From: DATFVA01 sp963743325
GTDB lineage: Bacteria > Bacteroidota > Ignavibacteria > Ignavibacteriales > Ignavibacteriaceae
Length of the DNA stretch: 64,000 nt
NCBI GenBank assembly: GCA_963743325.1
Contig: CAVUOZ010000010.1
Span: 769,887-833,886, forward strand
Direction of reading: 5' to 3'
Made by a program: the position numbers and the translations under genes. This document shows, piece after piece, positions 18,876 through 28,527 of the stretch. The first letter of the stretch is position 1; every line of letters begins with the position of its first letter. The notes beneath the pieces are model-generated. The model was given only the letters and a program-made list of their open reading frames with translations, had not been told where the DNA came from and made no database searches.

Positions 18876-20333
18876 ATGTTAAGAAAAGAGCTCCTGGAAA
18901 AAACTTTTAAATTCGATTTTGATCTTTTCAATAGTCTCCAGGATATGTGTTTTATACTTTCCGAGACCGGTGAAATTCTGGATGTTAATATTTCCGGTGC
19001 TATTAAACTCGGTGTCCCGTTGAACCAGATTGAAGGGAAAAATTTTATAAATGTGATAGAGCCTGAATACATAGAGGATGTTAAGAAAACATTTCAGTAT
19101 TGTGTAAATCATAATAAAAGCGGAAATGTAAATGCCAAATTTATCTCCCCTGAAAAGAACGTTGATGTAAATATTGTTTTCACTCCCAGTCTTCAGGTGG
19201 TAGACAAAGAAGAAAAACTTTACTTCTTTGTTATAGCTCATGATATCACCGCTGAAAAAGAACGTGAAATGGATCTGCTGAGATTTTACAACATAGCAGA
19301 AAACACTGTAAATCCTCTCCAGATTACTGACCTTACCGGTAGAATGATTTACGTTAATCCCGCATTTGTGCAAACCAGCGGATTTTCCAAAGAAGAACTG
19401 CTCGGTAAAAATCCAAGTGTTTTCGGCAGCGGGAAAAACTCAAAGAAATTCTGGAAACATATGTGGGATACTATTAACTCGGGAAGAGTTTGGGTAGGTG
19501 AAGCTGAAAACAAAAGAAAAGACGGCGAACCTTTTTACACTCAGCTTCTTGTTTCCCCTATACTTGATCCGCATGGAAAAATATGGGGATTTTTTGGAAT
19601 ACATCGAGATCTTAGTGAAAAAAGAATGATGGAAAAACAATTAATCCACACGCAAAAAATGGAAAGCATAGGAACACTTGCAGCTGGCATTGCACACGAA
19701 GTAGGCAATCCTCTCGCTTCAATTTCCGCTCTTGTACAGGTGGTGCTGAGAACTACAAATGATGATTTCGTAAAGGATAAGCTAGGACTGGTAAGAAGCC
19801 AGGTCACAAGAATTTCAAAAATTATCAGGGACCTGGTTGATTTCTCCCGTCCTTCTGATTACGAACTCCAGGTAATGAGCATTAATGAAAGTATTAAAGA
19901 AGCTGTGGAAATTGTAAAAGTAGGTGCCCGAGCTAAAGACGTTGATTTCATGATGGAACTCGAACCTGATATTCCCCTTCTCCCATTAATATCCGATCAG
20001 ATACAACAGGTTTTCATAAATATATTGATAAATGCAGTTGATTCGATGACTGAAGATCCCGTGAAAACGAAGAAAAAGCAGATTAGAGTTAACTCGCATC
20101 TGGATAGTGATAAAATAATGCTGAAATTCACGGATAACGGTCCGGGTATTGAAGAACAGAATTTCTCTAAAATCTTTGAACCTTTCTACACAACTAAAAA
20201 ACCTGGTAAAGGTACGGGGCTCGGACTCTGGGTAAGCTATGGAATTATCAAAAGTTTTCAGGGGAACATAGAAGTGGAGAGTAAACCGGGAGAGTCTACA
20301 ACATTTAAGATTTCCCTGCCTCTTAATACTTAA
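18876..20333 (+). CDS. PAS-domain sensor histidine kinase (NtrB-like)
   Basis: 485 residues, no membrane segment, so probably cytosolic. Two PAS domains (about 15-125 and 138-250) precede a HisKA domain with the phospho-acceptor His274 in GIAHEVGNPLASI and a HATPase domain with N box QVFINILINAVDSM, G1 FTDNGPGIE and G2 GTGLGLWVSYGI. It starts after a 127-base gap and is followed after 20 bases by an NtrC-type regulator, its evident partner. The signal sensed by the PAS domains cannot be read from sequence; no cofactor-binding Cys or His is obvious. Confidence 0.92.
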   Translation: MLRKELLEKTFKFDFDLFNSLQDMCFILSETGEILDVNISGAIKLGVPLNQIEGKNFINVIEPEYIEDVKKTFQYCVNHNKSGNVNAKFISPEKNVDVNIVFTPSLQVVDKEEKLYFFVIAHDITAEKEREMDLLRFYNIAENTVNPLQITDLTGRMIYVNPAFVQTSGFSKEELLGKNPSVFGSGKNSKKFWKHMWDTINSGRVWVGEAENKRKDGEPFYTQLLVSPILDPHGKIWGFFGIHRDLSEKRMMEKQLIHTQKMESIGTLAAGIAHEVGNPLASISALVQVVLRTTNDDFVKDKLGLVRSQVTRISKIIRDLVDFSRPSDYELQVMSINESIKEAVEIVKVGARAKDVDFMMELEPDIPLLPLISDQIQQVFINILINAVDSMTEDPVKTKKKQIRVNSHLDSDKIMLKFTDNGPGIEEQNFSKIFEPFYTTKKPGKGTGLGLWVSYGIIKSFQGNIEVESKPGESTTFKISLPLNT

Positions 20334-20353
20334 AAAATAACAGGATTATAAAA

Positions 20354-21709
20354 ATGAATGAAAGAATACTTGTAGTAGATGATGAAGAAATAATAAGAGA
20401 ATCTCTTTCTTATGTTTTAAGAAAAGAAGGATATAGTGTTCAGGAAGCTGAGAACGGAAGGGCCGCTTATGAGATGATACTGAAAGAATCATTCGACCTT
20501 ATTATCACCGATCTTGAAATGCCTGAGATGAAAGGAATACAACTCCTTGAAGAAATAAAAAAACTTGATATTCATACAGTGGTGGTTGTAGTGACTGCAT
20601 ACGGTTCTCTCGATACAGCTATAGCTGCATTAAGAAGCGGGGCAAGTGATTATATACTTAAACCGGTTGAGTTTGATGAAATGCTCATAAAGATCAGGCG
20701 CCTGCTTGAGATGAAAGATTTGCTTATTGAAAACCGGGTGTTAAGAAAAGAAATTCAGAGAGAATATGACTTTGATAATATAATCGGCAATAGTCATGCA
20801 ATAAAAAGAGTCTATGAAATGATTGATACGGTTGCCGATACCGACAGCACAGTATTGATCACCGGTAAAAGCGGCACCGGAAAGGAGCTTGTTGCAAGGT
20901 CGCTTCATTATAAAAGTAAAAGAAAAAATAAACCATTCATAGCAATAAACTGCGGTGCAATTTCTGAAAACCTGATTGAAAGTGAATTATTTGGACATAA
21001 AAAGGGATCATTTACCGGAGCTATATCCGATAAAGAAGGACTGATAAAAGCTGCCGAAGGAGGGACTTTATTTCTTGATGAAATAAGTGAATTGCCGATA
21101 CAGCTGCAGGTAAAATTCCTGCGTGCATTGCAGGAAAAAGAATATACGCCAGTTGGAACAACTATTTCTCTTCCTGTAAACGTAAGGTTTATTGCTTCGA
21201 GCAACAGGGTCTTAAAGGAAGAAATAGCCGCAGGAAAGTTCAGGGAAGACCTGTTTTATCGTCTGAACGTAATTGAGATAAATCTTCCGGCACTCAAAGA
21301 AAGAGAAGAAGATATACCTCTTTTAGCAGATCACTTCCTTGATAAGTACCGCAAAGAAATGAATAAGAACATTAAAGGAATTGACAGCGAAGCTATACGG
21401 GCATTGATGAACTATGAGTGGAGGGGTGAGATAAGGGAGCTTGAGAATGTGATGGAACGTGCAGTCATTTTCTGTAAAAGTGACTTTATAACTTTAAAGG
21501 ATCTGCCTGCAGGATTTAAGCCGAACGATGCACCGGTTAATCTTTCAGGAAAAATGTCACTGGATGATGCCATAAGACGTTACGAAAAAGATCTTATTAT
21601 GAAGACTCTTGAAGAAAACAAATTCAACAAAGAAAAATCCGCGGAAGATCTTCAGGTAGGATTATCAACCTTATACCGGAAGCTGAAAGAACTGGATATT
21701 AAAACCTGA
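20354..21709 (+). CDS. NtrC-family sigma-54-dependent response regulator
   Basis: 451 residues. Receiver domain 1-120 with acidic pair VVDDEE, phospho-acceptor Asp53 in LIITDLEMPE and Lys in YILKPVEF. AAA+ activator domain about 140-370: Walker A GKSGTGKE, the sigma-54 contact loop GSFTGA (Ser instead of the commoner Ala at its second position), Walker B GGTLFLDEI, and R-finger region FREDLFYRLNV. A Fis-type helix-turn-helix closes the chain (KSAEDLQVGLSTLYRKLKEL). It would activate sigma-54 promoters after phosphorylation by the kinase encoded just upstream. Its targets are unknown; a degenerate -24/-12-like site lies 150 bases downstream. Confidence 0.94.
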   Translation: MNERILVVDDEEIIRESLSYVLRKEGYSVQEAENGRAAYEMILKESFDLIITDLEMPEMKGIQLLEEIKKLDIHTVVVVVTAYGSLDTAIAALRSGASDYILKPVEFDEMLIKIRRLLEMKDLLIENRVLRKEIQREYDFDNIIGNSHAIKRVYEMIDTVADTDSTVLITGKSGTGKELVARSLHYKSKRKNKPFIAINCGAISENLIESELFGHKKGSFTGAISDKEGLIKAAEGGTLFLDEISELPIQLQVKFLRALQEKEYTPVGTTISLPVNVRFIASSNRVLKEEIAAGKFREDLFYRLNVIEINLPALKEREEDIPLLADHFLDKYRKEMNKNIKGIDSEAIRALMNYEWRGEIRELENVMERAVIFCKSDFITLKDLPAGFKPNDAPVNLSGKMSLDDAIRRYEKDLIMKTLEENKFNKEKSAEDLQVGLSTLYRKLKELDIKT

Positions 21710-21857
21710 TAAGGCTTTCTCATTAGTTGAAAAACGATTTTATTCTTCTTTTATTAACGAGAAATTCGGAAGATTTTCAATCGAGGAATTTCTAATCTCC
21801 TTACCAATAAACTGTTAATAATTATATAATTTATCGGTTTTTCTTAAAAAACGACCA

Positions 21858-21875
21858 TTTGGCACGTTTATAGTG
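21858..21875 (+). promoter_or_regulatory. Weak sigma-54-like promoter candidate
   Basis: TTGGCACG matches the -24 element of sigma-54 promoters exactly. At the proper distance the -12 element reads TAGT instead of TTGC; a GC occurs two bases further on. It lies between an NtrC-type activator gene and a receiver gene starting at 21931, the right place for such a promoter, but the -12 mismatch keeps this tentative. Confidence 0.3.
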
Positions 21876-21930
21876 CGTGGAATGCAACCCGGAACAATTC
21901 GGGGCGGGAAATTTTATAAGAAAAACCAGA

Positions 21931-22284
21931 ATGAAGAACGTTCTATTTTACAGTCGCGATTTTAATCTTTGCTACAGTCTCCTGATGTATCTGCAGGAAT
22001 CGTATTCAGTTACAGCAACCACGAATATTAAAGCGATAGGCTGTTTCGCCCAGTCATCGAACTTTGATTTAATTATACTGGATGACTCCCCGAATAAAGA
22101 AGTAATTGAGTTGTGCAAAGAACTCAAAGAAAAAAAACCGCTGATACCTGTTATCATTACTTATGTATTCGATAAGAAAATTAAAGATGCTGAACCCTCG
22201 CTCAGGCAATACGTAACCTCAATTTTCTACAAGCCTTATGATCTGAATGAAGTCACCATGAAAATGGCTTCACTGATGCTCTGA
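21931..22284 (+). CDS. Divergent single-domain receiver protein
   Basis: 117 residues from ATG 21931; an upstream in-frame ATG at 21877 would add a tail overlapping the promoter-like site and is disfavoured. The fold pattern is that of a CheY-like receiver: strand FDLIILDDS with a plausible phospho-acceptor Asp51, and a late FYKPYDLNEV that supplies the conserved Lys. The N-terminal acidic pair is not preserved (FYSRDFN), so phosphorylation may be impaired and the protein could be an atypical receiver. No output domain. It follows the NtrC-like gene and may belong to the same signalling unit. Confidence 0.7.
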   Translation: MKNVLFYSRDFNLCYSLLMYLQESYSVTATTNIKAIGCFAQSSNFDLIILDDSPNKEVIELCKELKEKKPLIPVIITYVFDKKIKDAEPSLRQYVTSIFYKPYDLNEVTMKMASLML

Positions 22285-22378
22285 ATCTCTCATCCGTTCT
22301 TTATTATCACATTGTTTTTGTCTGAAAACTTGTAATTTAAAGTTATAATCTAATTTTAACATTATTACAGGATTGAAT

Positions 22379-22801
22379 TTGGATGAACTAAATGATGTTC
22401 AAATCAGCACTGATAAATCACTACTCGACATAGAGGTTATATTTAATTTTCTTTCCACTTCGTACTGGGCAAAAGGAAGATCCCTCCAGGTTATCAAAAA
22501 ATCAATCCAAAACTCTCTCTGTTTCGGAGTTTATCTTGGTAAAAAACAGGTTGGATTTGCCAGGGTCGTCACTGACTATGCAACATTCGCATATATAGCA
22601 GATGTTTTTATTCTGGAAGACCACAGAGGCAAAGGTTTTTCCAAAAAGTTAATGGAAATTATTATCGGGTATCCTGAGCTGAAGAACATCAGAAGGTGGA
22701 TGCTTGCTACTAAAGATGCCCATAATTTATATAATAAATTCGGATTTCAGCTGTTGAAAAATCCCGAACGGTTTATGGAAATTGTAAACCCTTCTGTGTG
22801 A
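22379..22801 (+). CDS. GNAT-family N-acetyltransferase
   Basis: About 140 residues. The acetyl-CoA motif A is clear: YIADVFILEDHRGKGFSKKL, with the R-G-K-G pyrophosphate loop. The upstream block LCFGVYLGKKQVGFARVVTD and the closing YNKFGFQLL (motif B) complete a GNAT fold. There is no ATG; two in-frame TTG codons occur at 22373 and 22379. CAGGA at 22368-22372 gives the right spacing only for the second, so translation from TTG at 22379 is preferred. Substrate unknown; close relatives act on small amines or protein N-termini. Confidence 0.82.
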   Translation: MDELNDVQISTDKSLLDIEVIFNFLSTSYWAKGRSLQVIKKSIQNSLCFGVYLGKKQVGFARVVTDYATFAYIADVFILEDHRGKGFSKKLMEIIIGYPELKNIRRWMLATKDAHNLYNKFGFQLLKNPERFMEIVNPSV

Positions 22802-22956
22802 ACGGCTGATATTCAATAATCCTGAAGATAGAGTATAAAAAACACGCTTTTAGGAGTTCAATAAAGCTCTTTTTGATTCTAAATTTTGCGAAGGGTCTTT
22901 TCTTACTCTCCCATTACTGAGAATAATATCAAAGATATGTTAATTTTTTCAACTAT

Positions 22957-22986
22957 TTGCCACAGATATTTATGGTATTATGTTTG
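22957..22986 (+). promoter_or_regulatory. Bacteroidota-type promoter of the cytochrome cluster
   Basis: TTG at 22957-22959 (within TTTG) and TATGTTTG at 22979-22986, a full TAnnTTTG match, separated by 19 bases. The predicted start of transcription near 22993 lies about 40 bases before the first cytochrome gene. Confidence 0.6.
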
Positions 22987-23034
22987 AGTAAATCTCAGTG
23001 AAATTATGTAACTCATTTTTAGGAAAATAGAATA

Positions 23035-23379
23035 ATGAAAAATATTGTACTCTATTTGCTTTTTATAATGTCGATAGTGGCTTTATTTGGATTTGCATTT
23101 TCTATGGCCCAGGAAAAGGTTCCGGCCGGTCAAAAAATATTTTTAGATAGTAAATGTACTGCATGTCATTCTGTAACATCAGCCGGAACAACCTCCAATA
23201 AAATCGATGCGGTTGATCTTTCAAACACAGGTGACAATTACGAAACTGATTTTATAGTCCAGTATCTTAACAAAGAAGCAAAGCTGAATGATAAGCTGCA
23301 TAAAACTGCATTTAAAGGATCTGCAGAAGATCTCAAAACGCTTGCTTCCTGGCTGACTTCACTGAAATCATCTAAATGA
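23035..23379 (+). CDS. Small monohaem cytochrome c
   Basis: 114 residues with an N-terminal signal/anchor (residues 4-22, then MAQE). One haem site CTACHSV near residue 40 and a length typical of class I cytochromes c. A distal methionine is not evident; the chain after the haem site has no Met at all, so the axial ligand may be His (HKTAFKG) or the site may be five-coordinate. It is the first gene after the promoter at 22957 and 76 bases before the multihaem genes, so it may be their soluble or periplasmic electron partner. Confidence 0.85.
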   Translation: MKNIVLYLLFIMSIVALFGFAFSMAQEKVPAGQKIFLDSKCTACHSVTSAGTTSNKIDAVDLSNTGDNYETDFIVQYLNKEAKLNDKLHKTAFKGSAEDLKTLASWLTSLKSSK

Positions 23380-23455
23380 GTGTTCTTAAATTTATTTCAT
23401 TAACCGTTACGCGGCCCGAGCTGCAGATTAACAATAACCGAGTAGTTACAAAGAG

Positions 23456-25606
23456 ATGATGATGTTCCTTTCCAGAGTTCCTGTTTACCGGTTGTTCATT
23501 TTACTTTTTGTAAGCTTGTTCTTTACTCCGGGATCAGTCATCGCACAGTCAAATGATGATTGCCTGATGTGTCATAGTGATGAGACTATGACAATGGAAA
23601 GGGATGGAAAAGAAGTTTCCATTTATGTTAATCAGGATGTTTTTCAGCACTCCGCCCACGGGAAATTAAAATGTCTATCCTGCCACGCAGGATTTGATCC
23701 GGAAGAGATACCTCATAAGGAGAATATTACTCCGGTAAACTGCCTTAACTGTCATACAGATGCAAAAGTAATTCACAACTTTCATCCGCAGATGGTCAGG
23801 GCAAATGGCATGAATGGTACACCGGATATATCCTGCAAGAATTGTCATGGTACACATAATGTGTCATCTATTTCAAATCCGGGCGGCAAATGGAGTAAAA
23901 AGAATTTAATTGAATCCTGCGGCAGCTGCCATAAGGAGCCAAAAGAAAAATTTGTTCTTTCAGAACATGGAAAAGCTTTTGCGGAAGGTGTTGAAGGAGC
24001 GCCCAACTGTATATCCTGTCACCAAAGCTCGATAGTATCTGTAAACAAAGGTAAAAACTCCCTTCAAACAAAACTAAACCAGCAGAAACTCTGCCTGTCA
24101 TGTCATCTCGACGATCCTAAAATCCGGGCCAGAACAACACCTTCCGCAGGTTTTATTACGGCTTATGAACATAGTGTCCATGGAAGGGCACTATCTGAAG
24201 GAAATGACAAAGCACCCAGTTGTACAAATTGTCATAATCATCACGATATTGAAGCACCGGTTTCGGGTCGTTCATCCATAAATAAGTTGAATATTCCGAA
24301 TACCTGCGGCAAATGTCATACTGATATTTCAGCACAGTATAAGGAAAGTATTCACGGAGTCGCACTGCTGCAAAAAGGTGTAACTGATGCACCTTCCTGC
24401 ACCGACTGCCACGGAGAGCATAACATACTTGAAGTTACAAACCCTAAATCACCCGTCGCATATAAGAATGTTTCTTCACAGGTATGTTCTCCATGCCATA
24501 GTTCAGTAAGCCTGGCGGAGAAATACGGCATACCTACCGAGAGATATAAAACTTATGTAGATAGTTATCATGGTCTAGCATTAAAAGGTGGTTCTACTGT
24601 AGTAGCAAACTGTGCAAGCTGCCATGGCGTTCATAATATTAAACCGTCAAGTGATCCGACCTCACTTACAAATAAAAACAATCTTGCAAAGACCTGCGGC
24701 ACCTGTCACCCCGGCGCAAATCAGAATTTTGCCAAAGGCAAAATTCACATAATAATGACAAAACAGGATGAACCGGTACTTTACTGGATAGCATCAGTTT
24801 ATATCATGCTTATCGTAAGCACAATTGGCTTTATGCTGCTGCATAATATTTTTGATTTTATTAAGAAAGCTAAAATCAAAAAGATGAAGCAAAGAGGCCT
24901 GATTACTGAAAGTAAACATGGTCATGCTCTGTATTTAAGAATGACATTAGATGAGCGCATCCAGCATCTGGCTCTGACTGTTAGTTTTATCACACTGGTG
25001 ATCACAGGTTTTATGCTTAAATTTCCTGATGCATGGTGGGTATCCCACATCAGGGATTTAAGCAGTGACGCATTTGAATACCGCAGTATATTACACAGGA
25101 TAGCTGCTGTCATTATGGTAACGGCAAGTGTCTATCACCTATATTACATATTAATCACCAAACGCGGCAGACGGCTTGTAAAAGATCTGCTTCCGAAATT
25201 CCAGGATTTGATAGATGCCATCGGTATTGCAAAATATAATCTGGGAATATCAAAGGACAGACCGCTACTCGATCGGTTCAGTTATGTCGAAAAAGCGGAA
25301 TACTGGGCATTAGTTTGGGGAACAATAGTAATGTCTGCTACCGGATTTATAATGTGGTTTGATAATACGTTTATCGGATTGCTGACAAAACTGGGCTGGG
25401 ATGTCGCCAGAACAATTCACTACTACGAAGCATGGCTTGCATTCCTCGCTATCGTGGTATGGCACTTCTATTTTACAATATTTAATCCTGATATCTATCC
25501 GATGAACCTCTCCTGGATAAAAGGTACCATTACTGAAGAAGAAATGGTTGAGGAACACCCGAAAGAACTCGAACGAATAAAAAAAGAAAATCAGCCTGAA
25601 GAATGA
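23456..25606 (+). CDS. 13-haem cytochrome c fused to a cytochrome b domain
   Basis: 716 residues. Signal peptide (residues about 8-28), then a periplasmic region with 13 CXXCH sites, from CLMCHSD to CGTCHPG, many followed by a second His pattern CHG.H that can supply the distal ligand. After one membrane segment near 440-465 the C-terminal 230 residues are a cytochrome b561/FdnI-like domain with several membrane helices and His residues in them (HLALTVSFITLVITGFML, SILHRIAAVIMVTASVYHL, VWHFYFTIF). This design recalls Geobacter CbcL, a menaquinol-oxidising c/b fusion, though there the b part comes first. Here it likely passes electrons from menaquinol to periplasmic haems. Three ATG codons stand in tandem at 23456-23464; the last is best spaced from the weak AGAG site. 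Confidence 0.93.
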   Translation: MMMFLSRVPVYRLFILLFVSLFFTPGSVIAQSNDDCLMCHSDETMTMERDGKEVSIYVNQDVFQHSAHGKLKCLSCHAGFDPEEIPHKENITPVNCLNCHTDAKVIHNFHPQMVRANGMNGTPDISCKNCHGTHNVSSISNPGGKWSKKNLIESCGSCHKEPKEKFVLSEHGKAFAEGVEGAPNCISCHQSSIVSVNKGKNSLQTKLNQQKLCLSCHLDDPKIRARTTPSAGFITAYEHSVHGRALSEGNDKAPSCTNCHNHHDIEAPVSGRSSINKLNIPNTCGKCHTDISAQYKESIHGVALLQKGVTDAPSCTDCHGEHNILEVTNPKSPVAYKNVSSQVCSPCHSSVSLAEKYGIPTERYKTYVDSYHGLALKGGSTVVANCASCHGVHNIKPSSDPTSLTNKNNLAKTCGTCHPGANQNFAKGKIHIIMTKQDEPVLYWIASVYIMLIVSTIGFMLLHNIFDFIKKAKIKKMKQRGLITESKHGHALYLRMTLDERIQHLALTVSFITLVITGFMLKFPDAWWVSHIRDLSSDAFEYRSILHRIAAVIMVTASVYHLYYILITKRGRRLVKDLLPKFQDLIDAIGIAKYNLGISKDRPLLDRFSYVEKAEYWALVWGTIVMSATGFIMWFDNTFIGLLTKLGWDVARTIHYYEAWLAFLAIVVWHFYFTIFNPDIYPMNLSWIKGTITEEEMVEEHPKELERIKKENQPEE

Positions 25607-25645
25607 TATTTTATGAATATAGTGGATTATGCGCGGGGAGAAATT

Positions 25646-27649
25646 ATGCCGTATCGAATTATAACATCTAACCTGTTACTCATATCTTTCTTTTTTTTAC
25701 TATCATCTTTTTCTATAAGCAAAGCACAGGAAAACAGCGACTGCCTGATGTGCCATGCAGACAATACGCTGAAGGGAAATAAAAACGGGCATTCATTTTC
25801 TGTATTTGTCGACGAAAAAAAACTAAGCGGTTCAGTTCATTCTGATGTTGATTGTATCAGCTGCCATCAGGACCTTGAAGGATCGGATTTTCCACATACA
25901 GAAAATGTTCAGCCGGCAAAATGCAATGCCTGCCACGACGATATTCAGGCCAGGTATGATAAGAGTCTGCATGGCAGGGCAAAAGCCCGGCACGATAACC
26001 TTGCACCTACCTGTCAGACCTGTCACGGTTCACATGATATTATATCAGTAAAAAACCCTAAGTCTCACGTTGCACCTATCAATATTCCTTATGTCTGCGG
26101 AAAATGTCATAAAGAGGGTTCACCTGTACAGCTGCAGCGAAATATTCCTGAAACTCATATTCTGGAGAACTATTCGGAAAGTATTCACGGTGAAGGTTTA
26201 TTAAAAAAAGGATTATCGGTTACAGCAACCTGTGTATCCTGTCATACATCCCACGATATACTTCCGCACACGGATCCCAAATCTTCTATTGCCAGAAAAA
26301 ATATTGCGGCTACCTGCTCAAAATGTCATTCGGAGATTGAACTTGTTCACAGGAAGGTTATTAAAGGTGCACTCTGGGAGAAAGAAGCCAATGTACTTCC
26401 TGCCTGCGTTGATTGTCATCAGCCGCATAAAGCAAGAAAAGTTTTTTATGATCAGGGAATGGCAGATTCAGACTGTCTTACCTGTCATGCCAAACAGGAC
26501 TTGAAATCCACTAAGGATGGAAGGTCACTTTACGTAGATTACAATCAGGTTAAAGGTTCAATACATACACAGATTGCGTGCAGCCAGTGTCATTCCGAAG
26601 TAAACACTTCCCATGTAAGGCCCTGCGATAATATTACTCAGAAAGTTGACTGTACGAAATGTCATGAAGCAGTCGGACAGGAATATTCACAAAGTATGCA
26701 CGGACAATTGTTCGCTAAAAGTGATCCTAACGCGCCAACCTGTACTGAATGCCATGGAATGCACGGAGTACTCGGGAAAAAGAATTCAAAGTCTCCGACA
26801 TTTCCAACAAATATTCCGACACTATGTGCAAGATGTCATAGAGAGGGAGAAGAAGCTGCTGTCAGGTACACAGGAACAGAAAAAGATATAATTTTTAACT
26901 ATGTGGAAAGTATTCATGGCAAGGGATTAATGAAGAGCGGACTTACAGTAACTGCAACCTGTACGGACTGTCATACTGCGCACCGCGAGTTACCTCATAC
27001 GGACAGCACTTCAAGTGTTTACCAGGGAAACATTGCGAAGACCTGCGGCAACTGTCATTTCGGAATTGAGGAAAGCTTTAATAAAAGTGTTCATTCTCCC
27101 CTCGTTACAAAGACAAATAAGAAACTCCCGGTTTGCAATACATGTCATACAGCTCATACCATTAAACGAACCGATCTTGCTGGATTCAGAATGGAAATTA
27201 TGAGTACCTGCGGAAATTGTCACAAAGAAATTGCAAAGACATATTTTGACACCTACCATGGGAAAGTCTCCCAACTGGGATATTCAAAAACTGCAAAATG
27301 TTATGACTGCCATGGTTCACACGACATACTTCCTGTAACGGATCCAAGATCTCACCTGAGCAGAAACAATGTGTTGAAAACCTGTCAGAAATGCCATGAA
27401 ACAGCTACGCGGCAGTTTGCCGGATATTTCACACACGCAACCCACCACGATCCTGAAAAATATCCCTGGCTTTTCTGGTCCTTCTGGGGGATGACAGGAT
27501 TACTGGTCGGAACATTTTTCATTGCGGGCATACATACTTTATTATGGCTGCCGCGGTCACTTCAGTACAGAAGACAACTAAAAAAGAAATTAGCCGAAGC
27601 GGAAAAGAACGATAATCCCGAGACAAATAACGAAAATTCTGAGAGTTGA
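25646..27649 (+). CDS. 19-haem c-type cytochrome, membrane-anchored
   Basis: 667 residues from the ATG at 25646, preceded by GGGGAG; an upstream ATG at 25613 lacks such a site. Signal peptide ending near KAQE, then 19 CXXCH sites from CLMCHAD to CQKCHET. The chain appears to be internally duplicated: the block beginning CLMCHADNTLKG is matched by CLTCHAKQDLKS with the same later order of sites (ILPHTDPKSS versus ELPHTDSTSS). One C-terminal membrane helix (FFIAGIHTLLWLP) with a charged cytoplasmic tail anchors it. Its stop overlaps the neighbourhood of the following cytochrome b gene. An electron wire between a quinol-oxidising module and later acceptors is the likely role. Confidence 0.92.
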   Translation: MPYRIITSNLLLISFFFLLSSFSISKAQENSDCLMCHADNTLKGNKNGHSFSVFVDEKKLSGSVHSDVDCISCHQDLEGSDFPHTENVQPAKCNACHDDIQARYDKSLHGRAKARHDNLAPTCQTCHGSHDIISVKNPKSHVAPINIPYVCGKCHKEGSPVQLQRNIPETHILENYSESIHGEGLLKKGLSVTATCVSCHTSHDILPHTDPKSSIARKNIAATCSKCHSEIELVHRKVIKGALWEKEANVLPACVDCHQPHKARKVFYDQGMADSDCLTCHAKQDLKSTKDGRSLYVDYNQVKGSIHTQIACSQCHSEVNTSHVRPCDNITQKVDCTKCHEAVGQEYSQSMHGQLFAKSDPNAPTCTECHGMHGVLGKKNSKSPTFPTNIPTLCARCHREGEEAAVRYTGTEKDIIFNYVESIHGKGLMKSGLTVTATCTDCHTAHRELPHTDSTSSVYQGNIAKTCGNCHFGIEESFNKSVHSPLVTKTNKKLPVCNTCHTAHTIKRTDLAGFRMEIMSTCGNCHKEIAKTYFDTYHGKVSQLGYSKTAKCYDCHGSHDILPVTDPRSHLSRNNVLKTCQKCHETATRQFAGYFTHATHHDPEKYPWLFWSFWGMTGLLVGTFFIAGIHTLLWLPRSLQYRRQLKKKLAEAEKNDNPETNNENSES

Positions 27650-27654
27650 ATAAG

Positions 27655-28506
27655 ATGAATGGTATAAAAGACGATCCCGGCAAACTGCAATATCAAAGGT
27701 TCACAAGGCTGAACCGGGTTCTGCATATTCTTATGATAGTGAGTTTTCTCAGCCTTGCCCTAACAGGAATGACATTGAAGTTTTCTTACACAGGCTGGGC
27801 AAAAATACTTTCACATCTGCTTGGAGGATTTGAAAGTGCTGGATTTATTCACAGGTTTGCGGCTGTAATTATGTTTGGTGTGTTCATCTCCCATATCATC
27901 GATCTTTTGATTCAGAAAAAAAAGGAATCAAAATCGTTTATTAAAATGATCTTCAATCCTGAAGGACTTATGTTTAATAAGAAGGACTGGCAGGATTTCA
28001 AAGCTTCGATGAAATGGTTTTTAGGCATGGGTGAAAGACCTGAATACGGAAGATGGACATACTGGGAAAAGTTTGATTACTTCGCTGTTTTCTGGGGAAT
28101 ATTTGTCATTGGCTCAACGGGATTATCTCTCTGGATGCCGGAATTTTTTACAAGATTCATACCCGGATGGTTTATAAACGTTGCTACAATAATTCATAGT
28201 GATGAAGCATTGCTTGCTACAGGATTTATTTTTACGGTACATTTTTTTAATACCCACCTGAGGCCCGAGAAATTTCCCATGGATATTGTTATATTTTCTG
28301 GTCGAATGCCCGTAGAAGAATTACAACTTGACAGACCGGAAGAATACAGTAAGCTGGTCAGTACCGGAAAACTGGACCAGTTTATGGTTGAGCCCTATCC
28401 GCCGATTGTAATAAAAGCAATTAAAATATTCGGATGGATTGCATTGTCAACGGGATTTAGTATTATTGTATGGATAATTTACGCAATGATTTTCGCTTAC
28501 AAATAA
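27655..28506 (+). CDS. Cytochrome b561/FdnI-like membrane subunit
   Basis: 283 residues from ATG 27655; a TTG at 27646 overlapping the previous stop is the alternative. Four to five membrane helices with His residues placed for b-type haems: LNRVLHILMIVSFLSLALTG, GFIHRFAAVIMFGVFISHII, IIHSDEALLATGFIFTVHFF. This matches the di-haem cytochrome b of formate dehydrogenase and hydrogenase, and its sequence resembles the C-terminal domain of the fusion protein at 23456 (for example the EYWALVWGT versus KFDYFAVFWGI region). It would exchange electrons with menaquinone and serve the 19-haem protein encoded immediately upstream. Confidence 0.9.
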   Translation: MNGIKDDPGKLQYQRFTRLNRVLHILMIVSFLSLALTGMTLKFSYTGWAKILSHLLGGFESAGFIHRFAAVIMFGVFISHIIDLLIQKKKESKSFIKMIFNPEGLMFNKKDWQDFKASMKWFLGMGERPEYGRWTYWEKFDYFAVFWGIFVIGSTGLSLWMPEFFTRFIPGWFINVATIIHSDEALLATGFIFTVHFFNTHLRPEKFPMDIVIFSGRMPVEELQLDRPEEYSKLVSTGKLDQFMVEPYPPIVIKAIKIFGWIALSTGFSIIVWIIYAMIFAYK

Positions 28507-28527
28507 TATTCAATACACTATTGTTCT

